Positions 28,940 to 38,331 of a stretch of 64,000 bases of DNA are shown in pieces. The position numbers and the translations under genes were made by a program. Under the pieces are notes generated by a model, which was not told where the DNA came from, made no database searches, and saw only the letters and a program-made list of their open reading frames with translations. This DNA comes from Burkholderiaceae bacterium. Its GTDB lineage: Bacteria; Pseudomonadota; Gammaproteobacteria; Burkholderiales; Burkholderiaceae_B. The DNA lies in contig JAMNXR010000006.1 of NCBI GenBank assembly GCA_023653055.1, forward strand, positions 79,786 through 143,785, given 5' to 3'. Numbering within the stretch: the stretch's first letter is position 1; every line of letters begins with the position of its first letter.

Positions 28940-30616
28940 ATGAAACAACACGCGTTGATTTCCCGCCTAGTAGGCAAACCACTCGGTCTGACCGTTTTAT
29001 CCGCCGCGCTCGCCTTAGGTGCTGTCGCAACGGCTTCTGCACAAGAGAAAGTGCTGCGCATTGGTATGACCGCTGCGGATATTCCTCGCACACTGGGTCA
29101 GCCTGATCAAGGCTTTGAGGGCAATCGTTTCACCGGTATCCCCATGTACGACTCACTGACACAGTGGGACCTCTCCAAGAAAGACGTGCCCAGTGCGGTG
29201 ATTCCCGGGCTTGCAACATCTTGGGAAGTCAATCCCAGTGACAAAACCAAATGGGTATTTAAGTTACGCCCTGGTGTCAAGTTTCATGACGGCTCACCTG
29301 TGAACGCTGATGCGATCGTCTGGAACGTTCAAAAGGTCTTAGATAAAGACGCCCCTCAATTTGACGCTTCCCAAGTCGGCGTAACGGCATCACGCATGCC
29401 AACTTTACGTAGCGCAAAAAAAATCGATGATCTAACTGTTGAGTTAACCAGCAGTGAGCCCGATGCGTTTTTGCCAATCAACCTGACCAACCTCTTTATC
29501 GCGTCGCCCGCCCAATGGAACAAAAAGCTTGCCGCCGTGCCTGCTTCTGTGACCAATGCCGCCGAGCGCTCCAAGCAAGCTTGGGCAGCCTTTGCAGCTG
29601 ACGCTTCGGGCAGCGGCCCATTCAAGATGGCGCGTTTTGTTCCGCGTGAGCGCCTCGAAATGGTCGCCAACAAAGACTATTGGGATCCAAAGCGTAAGCC
29701 AAAAATTGACCGCGTTGTGTTGCTGCCCATTCCTGAGGCCAATGCTCGCACAGCCGCTCTGCTTTCTGGACAAGTGGACTGGATTGAAGCACCCGCACCA
29801 GATGCGATGCCACAGATCAAGCAACGTGGCTTTGAGATTTACAGCAATCCACAGCCTCACGTCTGGCCATGGCAGCTGTCATTCGCTGAAGGTTCACCAT
29901 GGCTCGACAAGCGTGTGCGTCAAGCAGCCAACCTCTGCGTGGACCGTGAAGGTCTGAAGACATTGCTCGGCGGCATCATGGGTATTCCAAAAGGCACAAT
30001 GGCGCCTGACCATCCATGGTTTGGCAAGCCTTCTTTTGACGTGAAATATGATCCAAAAGCTGCGCAAAAGCTGATGGCGGACGCAGGCTTTTCCGCTGCA
30101 AAGCCCTTGAAAGTGAAAGTGCAGATTTCTGCTTCGGGTTCAGGTCAGATGCAACCACTGCCCATGAACGAATTCGTTCAGGAATCGCTCAAAAAGTGTT
30201 TCTTTAACGTTGAGTTCGACGTCATCGAGTGGAATACCTTGTTCAATAATTGGCGCAAAGGTGCCAAGGATCCTTCTGCGAACGGCGCAAATGCGACGAA
30301 CGTCAGCTTTTCAGCCATGGATCCATTCTTTGGTATGGTGCGTTTCAGCAGCAAGGGTACCTTCCCACCTGTGTCAAACAACTGGGGTTACTACAACAAT
30401 CCAGAAGTTGAAGCACTCGTATCCAAAGCACGTACAACCTTTGATGCAAAAGAGCGTGACGTGGCACTTGCCAACCTTCATACACAAATCGTCAACGATG
30501 TACCTTTCGTCTGGATTGCCCATGACGCAGGTCCACGTGCGATGAGCAAGAAGGTCAAAGATGTTGTTCAGCCACAAAACTGGTTTATCGACATTGCAAC
30601 AATGAATATGCAATAA
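28940..30616 (+). CDS. Peptide-type ABC importer, periplasmic binding protein (family 5)
   Basis: 558 aa. A Sec signal peptide ends near ATASAQEK (about residue 35). The mature protein has the family-5 pattern: VLRIGMTAADIPRTLGQ, the VFKLRPGVKFHDGSPVNADAIVWN motif region, FKMARFVPRERLEMVANKDYWD, and the C-terminal NNWGYYNNPEVEALVSKARTT. ATG at 28940 with a GGAG ribosome site. First gene of a five-gene operon with permeases and ATPases. Such proteins bind di/oligopeptides, nickel, opines or other amide compounds; the substrate is not set by sequence. Confidence 0.93.
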   Translation: MKQHALISRLVGKPLGLTVLSAALALGAVATASAQEKVLRIGMTAADIPRTLGQPDQGFEGNRFTGIPMYDSLTQWDLSKKDVPSAVIPGLATSWEVNPSDKTKWVFKLRPGVKFHDGSPVNADAIVWNVQKVLDKDAPQFDASQVGVTASRMPTLRSAKKIDDLTVELTSSEPDAFLPINLTNLFIASPAQWNKKLAAVPASVTNAAERSKQAWAAFAADASGSGPFKMARFVPRERLEMVANKDYWDPKRKPKIDRVVLLPIPEANARTAALLSGQVDWIEAPAPDAMPQIKQRGFEIYSNPQPHVWPWQLSFAEGSPWLDKRVRQAANLCVDREGLKTLLGGIMGIPKGTMAPDHPWFGKPSFDVKYDPKAAQKLMADAGFSAAKPLKVKVQISASGSGQMQPLPMNEFVQESLKKCFFNVEFDVIEWNTLFNNWRKGAKDPSANGANATNVSFSAMDPFFGMVRFSSKGTFPPVSNNWGYYNNPEVEALVSKARTTFDAKERDVALANLHTQIVNDVPFVWIAHDAGPRAMSKKVKDVVQPQNWFIDIATMNMQ

Positions 30617-30626
30617 AGCTGACTGG

Positions 30627-30664
30627 GCTCGTCACATCATTTTGGTGTGACGAGCTTTTTTTTG
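30627..30664 (+). terminator. Intercistronic terminator after the binding-protein gene
   Basis: Stem GCTCGTCACA (30627-30636) with TGTGACGAGC (30646-30655), then nine T. It probably works as a partial terminator so that binding protein is made in excess over the membrane parts. Confidence 0.88.
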
Positions 30665-30719
30665 TTTGCATGAAAACCACTGTTTCAACTAACAACCCTT
30701 TTTTCTGAGACCTCCTCTA

Positions 30720-31673
30720 ATGCTGAGCTTTCTTCTGAGGCGTCTGATTTACACCCTCCCAATTATGGTAGGCGTAGCACTCGTCTGTTTCTCTCTTGTT
30801 CATCTGGCTCCTGGCGATCCACTCATGGCGATTTTGCCTCCAGATGCCTCGCAAGACTTACGAGATCAACTCATGGAACTTTACGGTTTCAACCGTTCCT
30901 ATCCAGAACAATTTTTTCACTGGGTTGCACGCGCGGTTCAAGGCGACCTCGGCACCTCAATTGCGACCAATCGCCCTGTCACGGACGAAGTATTAAAGGC
31001 TGTTAATAACACCTTGCGACTCGCAGTGTTTGCCACCATCATCGGCTTTATTTTTGGCAGTTTGTTCGGCTTTGTGGCTGGCTATTTCCAAAACTCATGG
31101 GTGGATAAAGCCGCTTCATTGACTTCAGTCTTGGGCGTGAGTGTGCCCCACTACTGGCTTGGCATGGTGATGGTCATCATTTTCAGCTCAACCTTAATGT
31201 GGCTCCCCCCCGGTGGTGCTGGTCCAGGTGGCTCAGCCGATTGGGTCTGGAATTGGGAGCATATGAAGCACTTGATTCTGCCCGCGGTCACGATGAGCGT
31301 CATTCCGATGGGTATCATTGCCCGTACTGTTCGTGCGCTGGTAGCCGATATCCTTGCCCAAGAATTCATAGTCGGACTGCGTGCCAAAGGCATGACCAAC
31401 GTTGGGATTTTTATGCACGTGGTCAAGAACTCCGCACCCACCGCTTTAGCTGTGATGGGCTTGCAGCTTGGTTATTTATTGGGCGGTTCGATTCTGATTG
31501 AAACCGTGTTTTCCTGGCCTGGCACAGGATTTTTGTTGAACGCCGCAATTTTTCAACGCGATCTACCGTTGCTTCAAGGGACGATTCTTGTGCTGGCGAT
31601 GTTTTTCGTTGTACTCAACATGATCGTAGACGTCATTCAGACCCTGCTCGATCCACGCATCGCGCGTAGCTAA
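30720..31673 (+). CDS. Peptide-type ABC importer, permease 1 (DppB family)
   Basis: 317 aa, six predicted membrane helices. The N-terminus MLSFLLRRLIYTLPIMVGVALVCF and the GDLGTSIATNRPV segment are typical of DppB/OppB. The EAA loop that contacts the ATPase is seen near QEFIVGLRAKGMTN. It lies 103 bp downstream of the binding protein after the partial terminator, and 16 bp before the second permease. Confidence 0.95.
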   Translation: MLSFLLRRLIYTLPIMVGVALVCFSLVHLAPGDPLMAILPPDASQDLRDQLMELYGFNRSYPEQFFHWVARAVQGDLGTSIATNRPVTDEVLKAVNNTLRLAVFATIIGFIFGSLFGFVAGYFQNSWVDKAASLTSVLGVSVPHYWLGMVMVIIFSSTLMWLPPGGAGPGGSADWVWNWEHMKHLILPAVTMSVIPMGIIARTVRALVADILAQEFIVGLRAKGMTNVGIFMHVVKNSAPTALAVMGLQLGYLLGGSILIETVFSWPGTGFLLNAAIFQRDLPLLQGTILVLAMFFVVLNMIVDVIQTLLDPRIARS

Positions 31674-31689
31674 GGAACAGGGAACGCAC

Positions 31690-32583
31690 ATGCTTAATAT
31701 CACTGTAGATCCTTCTAAAGTTCCGGCCGTTGTCATGGAGAGATCCACCGGCTACTGGAAAAACGTTGGCCAACGCTTTATGCGAGACAAGGTCGCTGTA
31801 TTTGCCGGCATTGTCATTTTGATTTTGCTGATCATGGCGATTTTTGGACCATGGCTTGTACCGCACGATCCCTTTCAATCCTCCATCATGAAGCGCTTAA
31901 AGCCAATCGGCTTTCCAGATCATCTTCTGGGCACGGATGAGCTCGGACGGGACATGCTGAGCCGCCTTGTTGTCGGCACTAAACTCTCGCTTTTTATGGG
32001 CATTACGCCTGTGATTCTGGCGTTTGGCATTGGTTCAGTGATCGGGTTGATTGCAGGCTATGCGGGCGGCAAAATCAACACCGTCATCATGCGTACGATC
32101 GATGTGTTTTATGCCTTTCCCTCTGTGCTGCTGGCGATTGCCCTGTCTGGCGTCTTGGGCGCGGGTATAACCAACTCACTGATCTCACTAACCATCGTCT
32201 TTATCCCCCCAATTGCTCGGGTTGCTGAAAGCGTGACCACGCAAATCAGGGGTCGGGACTTTGTCGATGCTGCGCGTGCATCGGGTGCCAATGCCTTCAC
32301 GATTGTGCGTGTACACGTGCTAGGTAATGTATTGGGCCCGATCTTTGTCTACGCCACGAGCTTGATTGCCGTCTCAATGATTTTGGCCTCAGGACTGAGC
32401 TTTCTCGGCTTGGGCGTCAAGCCACCAGAGCCCGAGTGGGGCCTGATGCTCAATACGCTTCGCACCGCGATCTACGTCCAACCATGGATCGCCGCCCTAC
32501 CGGGCGTGATGATTTTTATAACCTCGATTGCGTTCAACCTGCTCTCGGATGGCCTGCGTACTGCCATGGAGATCAAGAACTAA
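31690..32583 (+). CDS. Peptide-type ABC importer, permease 2 (DppC family)
   Basis: 297 aa. It has the OppC/DppC N-terminal arm (FMRDKVAVFAGIVILILLIM), the GTDELGRDMLSRLVVGTKLSL motif and the EAA loop near RDFVDAARASGANA. Partner of the preceding permease in the heterodimeric channel. Its stop overlaps the next start by one base. Confidence 0.95.
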   Translation: MLNITVDPSKVPAVVMERSTGYWKNVGQRFMRDKVAVFAGIVILILLIMAIFGPWLVPHDPFQSSIMKRLKPIGFPDHLLGTDELGRDMLSRLVVGTKLSLFMGITPVILAFGIGSVIGLIAGYAGGKINTVIMRTIDVFYAFPSVLLAIALSGVLGAGITNSLISLTIVFIPPIARVAESVTTQIRGRDFVDAARASGANAFTIVRVHVLGNVLGPIFVYATSLIAVSMILASGLSFLGLGVKPPEPEWGLMLNTLRTAIYVQPWIAALPGVMIFITSIAFNLLSDGLRTAMEIKN

Positions 32584-33635
32584 TGAATACGACTGTGAAC
32601 AATCAAACAGATGTCGGCGGTCAGGGACAACCTCTCCTGATGGTCAAAAACTTGATCAAACACTTTGCCCTCAAAAAAGATATGTTGGGTCGAGGTGGTG
32701 GTGTAGTGCGTGCGGTAGACGGCATCGATTTTATGGTGCGCAAAGGCGAAACACTCGGCGTAGTCGGAGAGTCTGGCTGTGGAAAGTCGACCACGGCACG
32801 TCTATTGATGAATCTCATCACACCTGACAACGGAGACATCATTTTTGACGGGATGTCCGTCGGCGGCCGAGATCTTTCCCTAAAGGAATTTCGTCGGCAA
32901 GCTCAGATGGTGTTTCAGGACAGCTATGCCTCGCTGAATCCACGCTTGACGATTGAAGACTCCATTGCATTTGCACCGCAAGTACACGGTGTTTCCAAGG
33001 ACGAGTCCATCGAGCGCGCGCGCGATTTGCTTAGACGCGTCGGTCTTGATCCCGTACGTTTTGCTGAACGTTATCCGCATGAGCTGTCTGGTGGTCAGCG
33101 CCAACGCGTCAATATTGCACGCGCCCTGGCCTTGCAATCTCGCTTGATCATTTTGGATGAAGCGGTCTCGGCACTCGACAAGTCTGTTGAAGCTCAAGTG
33201 TTGAACCTACTACTTGATCTAAAGGAAGATTTTGGTCTGACCTATGTCTTTATCAGCCATGATTTGAATGTCGTGCGCTACATCTCAGACCGCGTCATGG
33301 TGATGTATCTGGGACAAGTGGTGGAGATTGGTGACTGCGAAACGCTTTTCGAGTCCCCCCAGCATCCCTATACTAAGGCCCTGCTTTCGTCTGTGCCGTC
33401 CATGGATCCGGACAACCGTACCGAAGAGCCTCCGCTTGCCGGCGATCCGCCCAACCCGATCAATCCCCCCTCTGGCTGCCGTTTTCACACGCGTTGCGTC
33501 CATGCGCAACCAGTATGCTCAGAGAAAATGCCGCCTCTCGCGACGGCCAAAGACGGGCATGGAGTCGCATGCCTCATGCATGTCGTTAACAGTGGTCACA
33601 CTGAAGCGCCCACAGCAGCTCAGGAGGCCGCATGA
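32583..33635 (+). CDS. Peptide-type ABC importer, ATPase 1 (OppF/DppF family)
   Basis: 350 aa from the ATG at 32583, which overlaps the previous TAA (TAATG); upstream in-frame codons belong to the permease in another frame. Walker A GESGCGKST, signature LSGGQRQR, Walker B LIILDEA, H-loop ISHD, and the C-terminal oligopeptide-ATPase Cys domain (SGCRFHTRCVHAQPVCSE), which can bind an iron-sulfur cluster in relatives. In this importer it stands before the DppD-type partner, the reverse of the common order. Confidence 0.94.
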   Translation: MNTTVNNQTDVGGQGQPLLMVKNLIKHFALKKDMLGRGGGVVRAVDGIDFMVRKGETLGVVGESGCGKSTTARLLMNLITPDNGDIIFDGMSVGGRDLSLKEFRRQAQMVFQDSYASLNPRLTIEDSIAFAPQVHGVSKDESIERARDLLRRVGLDPVRFAERYPHELSGGQRQRVNIARALALQSRLIILDEAVSALDKSVEAQVLNLLLDLKEDFGLTYVFISHDLNVVRYISDRVMVMYLGQVVEIGDCETLFESPQHPYTKALLSSVPSMDPDNRTEEPPLAGDPPNPINPPSGCRFHTRCVHAQPVCSEKMPPLATAKDGHGVACLMHVVNSGHTEAPTAAQEAA

Positions 33636-34648
33636 CCACGCAAAGCAGCACTACGATGACTGAAGAAAAACCTTTTATCGATATCCGCGATTTAACAGTC
33701 ACGTTTACGGGCGGTCGCAAACCGGTCCGGGCGGTTTCTGGAGTGAGTCTATCTGTTAAACGCGGTGAGGTTGTCGCGTTGATCGGCGAATCGGGCTCGG
33801 GAAAAAGCGTGACACTTCGCTCGATTTTGAGACTACACAATCCCGACAAGTCAAAACTTGAAGGTCAAATCTTGGTCGGCGACCAAGATGTTGTCAAATT
33901 ATCCAATCCAGATCTTTCAAGCTTTAGAGGTAAAGTCGCCTCGATGATTTTTCAAGAGCCATTACTCGCCCTTGACCCTGTATACACCGTGGGTGAACAA
34001 ATCATCGAAGCCATTTTGCGCCATGAGTCCATCGGCAAAGAAGCGGCCCGTGCGAGAGCATTGTCACTCTTTGAGCGCGTCCGTATTCCGAGTCCAGAGC
34101 GTCGCTTGGATGCGTATCCGCACGAAATGTCAGGCGGTATGCGCCAACGCGCCATGATTTCCCTGGCACTCGCGAGTCATCCTCAGCTTTTGCTCGCAGA
34201 TGAGCCCACGACGGCACTGGATGCCACGGTACAGATTCAGATTTTGCTGCTGTTGCGTGAACTACAGCGTGAACTTGGACTGTCGGTCATTTTTGTCACA
34301 CACGATATTGGTGCGGCCGTTGAGGTGGCAGATCGTATCGCCGTCATGTATGCAGGCAGGATTGTCGAAGAAGGCACCACCAGAACACTGATGCGCTCGC
34401 CGAGGCATCCGTATACGCGTGCTTTGCTCAAAAGCCTCGCGCATGGCAACGTGACTAAAGGCACACGACTCGAAACGATTCCTGGCTCTCCGCCTGATCT
34501 GAGTAATTTGCCACCTGGTTGTGTGTTTGCGGACCGCTGCAACTTGGCACTCGATTCGTGTCGCCAAAGCGTCCCTGAGATTGTCAAACTGACCCCTGAT
34601 CACAGTGCACGCTGTCATCGAACGGATCAAACAGACGTGGCAGTCTGA
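33632..34648 (+). CDS. Peptide-type ABC importer, ATPase 2 (OppD/DppD family)
   Basis: 338 aa, starting in an ATGA overlap with the previous gene. Walker A GESGSGKSV, signature MSGGMRQR, Walker B LLLADEPTTALD, H-loop VTHD, and the C-terminal Cys cluster (PPGCVFADRCNLALDSC). Last gene of the importer operon, followed at 30 bp by a strong terminator. Confidence 0.94.
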   Translation: MTTQSSTTMTEEKPFIDIRDLTVTFTGGRKPVRAVSGVSLSVKRGEVVALIGESGSGKSVTLRSILRLHNPDKSKLEGQILVGDQDVVKLSNPDLSSFRGKVASMIFQEPLLALDPVYTVGEQIIEAILRHESIGKEAARARALSLFERVRIPSPERRLDAYPHEMSGGMRQRAMISLALASHPQLLLADEPTTALDATVQIQILLLLRELQRELGLSVIFVTHDIGAAVEVADRIAVMYAGRIVEEGTTRTLMRSPRHPYTRALLKSLAHGNVTKGTRLETIPGSPPDLSNLPPGCVFADRCNLALDSCRQSVPEIVKLTPDHSARCHRTDQTDVAV

Positions 34649-34678
34649 GCACAGTTCGCGAGACTGACTCACCCAAGT

Positions 34679-34716
34679 AAGAGGCCCACCCTATTTAAAA
34701 GGTGGGCCTCTTTTTT
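34679..34716. terminator. Bidirectional terminator between the ABC operon and clpB
   Basis: AAGAGGCCCACC (34679-34690) pairs with GGTGGGCCTCTT (34701-34712), ten-base loop, then a T run on the plus strand. It also lies just past the clpB stop on the minus strand. Confidence 0.88.
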
Positions 34717-34744
34717 AAACAGACGCCATCAGCGAAACATCTAT

Positions 34745-37339
34745 TTACTGAAGCGTCCGTTCAAAGACGAACTTACCTTCGCGCCAATCGACTGGAACGA
34801 CGTCTTTTGGACCGAATTTGCCCTCTAGTATCAGCTTGGCAATTGGATTTTCCAACTGTTGCTGAATCGAACGCTTGAGCGGCCGTGCACCAAACACGGG
34901 ATCAAAGCCCTCACGCGCTAACTCAGCCAAGGCGGCATCCGATACCTCTAGACGCATTTCCTGCTGTTCCATCCGTTTTGCTAACCGATTGATCTGAATC
35001 CCAGCAATCTTTTCAATATGTTGGCTTTGCAGCGCATGAAACACTACGATTTCATCTATCCGGTTTAAAAACTCAGGGCGGAAATGCTGCTTGAGTTCTT
35101 CCCAGACCACTTCTTTGACCGCGTCGTAAGGCTTACCCACCATCGCCTGAATATGCTGCGAGCCCAAATTAGAGGTCATCACGATCACCGTATTGCGGAA
35201 ATCCACAGTGCGACCTTGACCATCCGTTAGTCGGCCATCGTCCAATACTTGCAGCAAGACATTAAACACATCCGGATGCGCTTTTTCAACCTCATCAAGC
35301 AATACCACGCTATACGGCTTACGGCGCACTGCCTCCGTCAAATAACCGCCCTCTTCGTAACCAACATAGCCCGGTGGCGCACCGATCAATCTGGCGACGG
35401 AGTGTTTTTCCATAAACTCACTCATGTCGATACGGATGAGATGCTCATCGGAATCAAACATGAAATCTGCCAGCGCACGCGTCAACTCGGTCTTGCCCAC
35501 TCCGGTGGGACCCAGGAACAAAAAGGAACCATAGGGGCGTGACGGATCGGACAAACCTGCGCGGGAACGCCGGATGGCGTCCGCCACTAAACCAACGGCC
35601 TCATCTTGACCAATGACCCGGTCATGCAGTCGCTCTTCCATCTTGAGCAATTTTTCACGTTCGCCCTGCATCATTTTTGACACAGGAATGCCGGTCGCGC
35701 GCGATACAACTTCCGCAATCTCCTCCGCACCGACTTGCGTCCGCAGGAGCTTGGGACGCTCGCCCGGAGTCTTTGCCTCAGCAGACCCTTCGGCCGTTTT
35801 GAGTCTAGACTCCAACTCCGGCAAGGTACCGTACTGAATCTCAGCCAACTTATCGAACTGTCCTTTACGCTGGAGCTCGGCCATTTCGGCACGCGCACGC
35901 TCAATTTCCTCTTTGATCGATTGCGTACCCTGAACAGCAGCTTTTTCGCTCTTCCAGATCACTTCGAAATCGTTGTACTCGCGCTGAAGCTTTTCAAGTT
36001 CCTCCTCAATAATCTGGAAACGACGAATGGAGCCCTCGTCCGTTTCTTTTTTAACAGCCTCACGTTCAATCTTTAACTGAATAATGCGGCGATCAAGTTT
36101 ATCCATCACCTCAGGCTTGGAATCGATCTCCATGCGAATGCGCGAGGCGGCCTCGTCAATCAGATCAATGGCCTTATCGGGCAAAAAACGATCCGTAATG
36201 TAGCGATGTGAAAGCTCAGCGGCCGCAACAATCGCTGGATCCGTAATTTCGACACCATGATGCAACTCATAACGCTCTTGCAAACCGCGCAAGATCGCAA
36301 TGGTTGACTCCACATTAGGCTCGTCCACCAATACTTTTTGAAACCGACGCTCAAGCGCAGCGTCCTTTTCAATGTATTTACGATACTCATCGAGTGTTGT
36401 CGCACCAATACAATGCAGCTCGCCTCGGGCCAGCGCGGGCTTGAGCATATTACCGGCATCCATCGCGCCCTCTGCCTTGCCGGCGCCAACCATCGTATGA
36501 ATTTCATCGATAAAAATGATGTAACTACCGTCGTCCTGCGCAAGCTCTTTGAGCACCGATTTAAGTCGCTCCTCAAACTCACCGCGAAACTTGGCACCTG
36601 CGAGCAAGCTCGCCAAGTCAAGCGACAGCACGCGTTTGCCACGCAAAGACTCAGGCACCTCGTCATTGATGATCCGTTGGGCTAAGCCCTCAACGATCGC
36701 CGTTTTACCCACACCAGGCTCACCGATCAGAACGGGATTGTTTTTGGTCCGACGCTGCAAAATTTGAATCGCGCGTCGAATCTCGTCATCCCGACCAATG
36801 ACAGGGTCGAGTTTGCCCTGACGGGCCCGCTCGGTAAGATCAGTGGTGTACTTGGAGAGCGCCTCACGATTAGACTCGCCGTCCTGATCTTGCATAGAAG
36901 AACCGCCGCGAACAGCATCAATGGCGGATTCAAGCGCCTGGCGCTGCAAACCCGTTTCTTTAAGTGCGCGGCCGACGTCCCCTTTGTCCTCTGAGAGTGC
37001 CAACAAGAATAATTCGCTGGGAATATACGTGTCACCACGCTTAGCGGCTTCTTTGTCGACGCGTGTAAAAACAGACTGTAAGTCTCGGCTGACTTGAATA
37101 TTGCCATCGCCGCCTTTGACTTGAGGCAAACCTTTTACGATGGTGTCCAAGGCAGGTTGAAGGCGATTGATCGCGACGCCAGCACGTGCCAATAGGCTAC
37201 CCGCTCCACTTTCACTATCGGCGAGAAGTGCCGAGAGCACGTGGGCAGGTTCGATATAGGGGTTGTCATTACGCGCAGCTAAACTTTGGGCGTCGGCGAG
37301 CGCCTGTTGAAATTTGGTCGTTAATTTGTCAAAACGCAT
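34745..37339 (-). CDS. clpB: ATP-dependent disaggregase ClpB
   Basis: Hexameric AAA+ chaperone that pulls apart heat-aggregated proteins with DnaK. 864 aa from ATG 37339, chosen because [14 protein letters not shown] is the family start and AGGAG lies seven bases upstream. It has an N domain (1-145), NBD1 with Walker A GEPGVGKT (near 205), a coiled M domain (about 410-520) and NBD2 with GPTGVGKT (near 605) and the [13 protein letters not shown] pore loop. Complete. A sigma-32 promoter lies 55 bp upstream. Confidence 0.97.
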   Translation of the reverse strand: MRFDKLTTKFQQALADAQSLAARNDNPYIEPAHVLSALLADSESGAGSLLARAGVAINRLQPALDTIVKGLPQVKGGDGNIQVSRDLQSVFTRVDKEAAKRGDTYIPSELFLLALSEDKGDVGRALKETGLQRQALESAIDAVRGGSSMQDQDGESNREALSKYTTDLTERARQGKLDPVIGRDDEIRRAIQILQRRTKNNPVLIGEPGVGKTAIVEGLAQRIINDEVPESLRGKRVLSLDLASLLAGAKFRGEFEERLKSVLKELAQDDGSYIIFIDEIHTMVGAGKAEGAMDAGNMLKPALARGELHCIGATTLDEYRKYIEKDAALERRFQKVLVDEPNVESTIAILRGLQERYELHHGVEITDPAIVAAAELSHRYITDRFLPDKAIDLIDEAASRIRMEIDSKPEVMDKLDRRIIQLKIEREAVKKETDEGSIRRFQIIEEELEKLQREYNDFEVIWKSEKAAVQGTQSIKEEIERARAEMAELQRKGQFDKLAEIQYGTLPELESRLKTAEGSAEAKTPGERPKLLRTQVGAEEIAEVVSRATGIPVSKMMQGEREKLLKMEERLHDRVIGQDEAVGLVADAIRRSRAGLSDPSRPYGSFLFLGPTGVGKTELTRALADFMFDSDEHLIRIDMSEFMEKHSVARLIGAPPGYVGYEEGGYLTEAVRRKPYSVVLLDEVEKAHPDVFNVLLQVLDDGRLTDGQGRTVDFRNTVIVMTSNLGSQHIQAMVGKPYDAVKEVVWEELKQHFRPEFLNRIDEIVVFHALQSQHIEKIAGIQINRLAKRMEQQEMRLEVSDAALAELAREGFDPVFGARPLKRSIQQQLENPIAKLILEGKFGPKDVVPVDWREGKFVFERTLQ

Positions 37340-37393
37340 GGTGTTGCTCCTAACATTGTGAATATGGCTTGTGGCCAATAACTGTTAGACATT

Positions 37394-37421
37394 AAATGCG
37401 GACGTTTCGCTCAATTTCAAG
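37394..37421 (-). promoter_or_regulatory. Sigma-32 heat-shock promoter of clpB
   Basis: On the minus strand: CTTGAAA (37415-37421), 13-base spacer, CCGCATTT (37394-37401), against the consensus CTTGAAA-N(11-16)-CCCCATNT. Confidence 0.75.
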
Positions 37422-37442
37422 GATTCAGCGCACATTTAGACT

Positions 37443-37468
37443 TAACCTAAACTTAGGGTAACCTAAGT
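37443..37468. promoter_or_regulatory. Direct plus inverted CCTAA/TTAGG repeats between clpB and fnr
   Basis: TAACCTAA occurs at 37443-37450 and again at 37459-37466; the second copy is part of ACTTAGG-gtaa-CCTAAGT (37451-37468). Three half sites midway between the two promoters suggest an operator of unknown regulator. Confidence 0.45.
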
Positions 37469-37482
37469 CATAGGGATTGAAA

Positions 37483-37496
37483 TTGACTTAGATCAA
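37483..37496. promoter_or_regulatory. FNR box upstream of fnr
   Basis: TTGAC-ttag-ATCAA, one mismatch to TTGAT-N4-ATCAA. It overlaps the expected -35 region of a promoter whose -10 is TACAAT at 37516-37521, which points to autoregulation. Confidence 0.7.
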
Positions 37497-37575
37497 TATT
37501 TATACAGACGAGCGATACAATCGGGGTGAAGCTTCAGTATTCAATTGCTACTCAAGCTTAAGGAGTAAAAAGCTC

Positions 37576-38301
37576 ATGCTTAAAAGTGTCACGGTTACAT
37601 CGGAATCACCGCATTGCTCAACCTGCATGATGGCGAGCGTTTGTCTGCCCGTAGGTATGTCACCCAGCGAAGTCACTCAGCTTGATGACCTTGTCAAAGA
37701 AAGGCTGCGTGTTGAAAAGGGGCAAGCTCTTTTTCAACACGGTGCCCCCCTAGACGCGCTGTTTGGTCTGCGTACGGGCTCAATCAAAACTCAAATGATC
37801 GAAGCATCCGGTCAGCATCAAATTACGGGTTTTTTCCTCCCAGGTGAAATCGTAGGCTTGGATGGCATGATGGAAGGCATTCACAGCTCGACCGCCATCG
37901 CAATGGAGGACTCTGAGGTTTGTGTGGTCAAGCTTGACGATATCGATGAAATCAGTCGCTATGTCCCGACGCTTCAGCATCAGGTTAGACGCCTGATGAG
38001 CAAGGAAATCGCAAGATCCCATCAGGTATTGCTGGCACTCGGTTCGATGCGCTCTGAGCAGCGGCTTGCCGCATTTTTAATTAACTTGTCTCAGCGCCTC
38101 ACCGCGCTTGGCTATTCTTCGACTGAGTTCATCATGAGGATGAGTCGAGAAGAAACGGGGAATTATCTCGGCCTCACCTTAGAAACAGTCAGCAGATTGT
38201 TTTCAAGGTTTGCAAGAGATGGCGTGATTCGCGTCAATCAACGTGAAATAAAAATTTTAGATATGGACGCCCTTCGCGAACTCGTCGGCAAATCCTGCTA
38301 A
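37576..38301 (+). CDS. fnr: Fnr-type oxygen-sensing transcription regulator
   Basis: 241-aa Crp/Fnr protein that switches on anaerobic and microaerobic genes when its [4Fe-4S] cluster is intact. All four ligands are present with E. coli spacing: Cys14, Cys17, Cys23 and Cys116. The cAMP-like barrel spans about 30-140, and the helix-turn-helix MSREETGNYLGLTLETVSRL (about 190-210) carries the E..SR recognition residues for TTGAT half sites. ATG at 37576, ribosome site AAGGAG. Likely controls the cbb3 genes 8 kb away, which carry matching boxes. Confidence 0.94.
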   Translation: MLKSVTVTSESPHCSTCMMASVCLPVGMSPSEVTQLDDLVKERLRVEKGQALFQHGAPLDALFGLRTGSIKTQMIEASGQHQITGFFLPGEIVGLDGMMEGIHSSTAIAMEDSEVCVVKLDDIDEISRYVPTLQHQVRRLMSKEIARSHQVLLALGSMRSEQRLAAFLINLSQRLTALGYSSTEFIMRMSREETGNYLGLTLETVSRLFSRFARDGVIRVNQREIKILDMDALRELVGKSC

Positions 38302-38331
38302 CTCGGCGCTACCGGACGCGGACATCCAATC

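Noticed and set aside
32436..32582. N-terminal extension of the first ABC ATPase
   Set aside because: These codons overlap the permease in another frame and show no ATPase similarity; ATG 32583 with the TAATG overlap explains the start.
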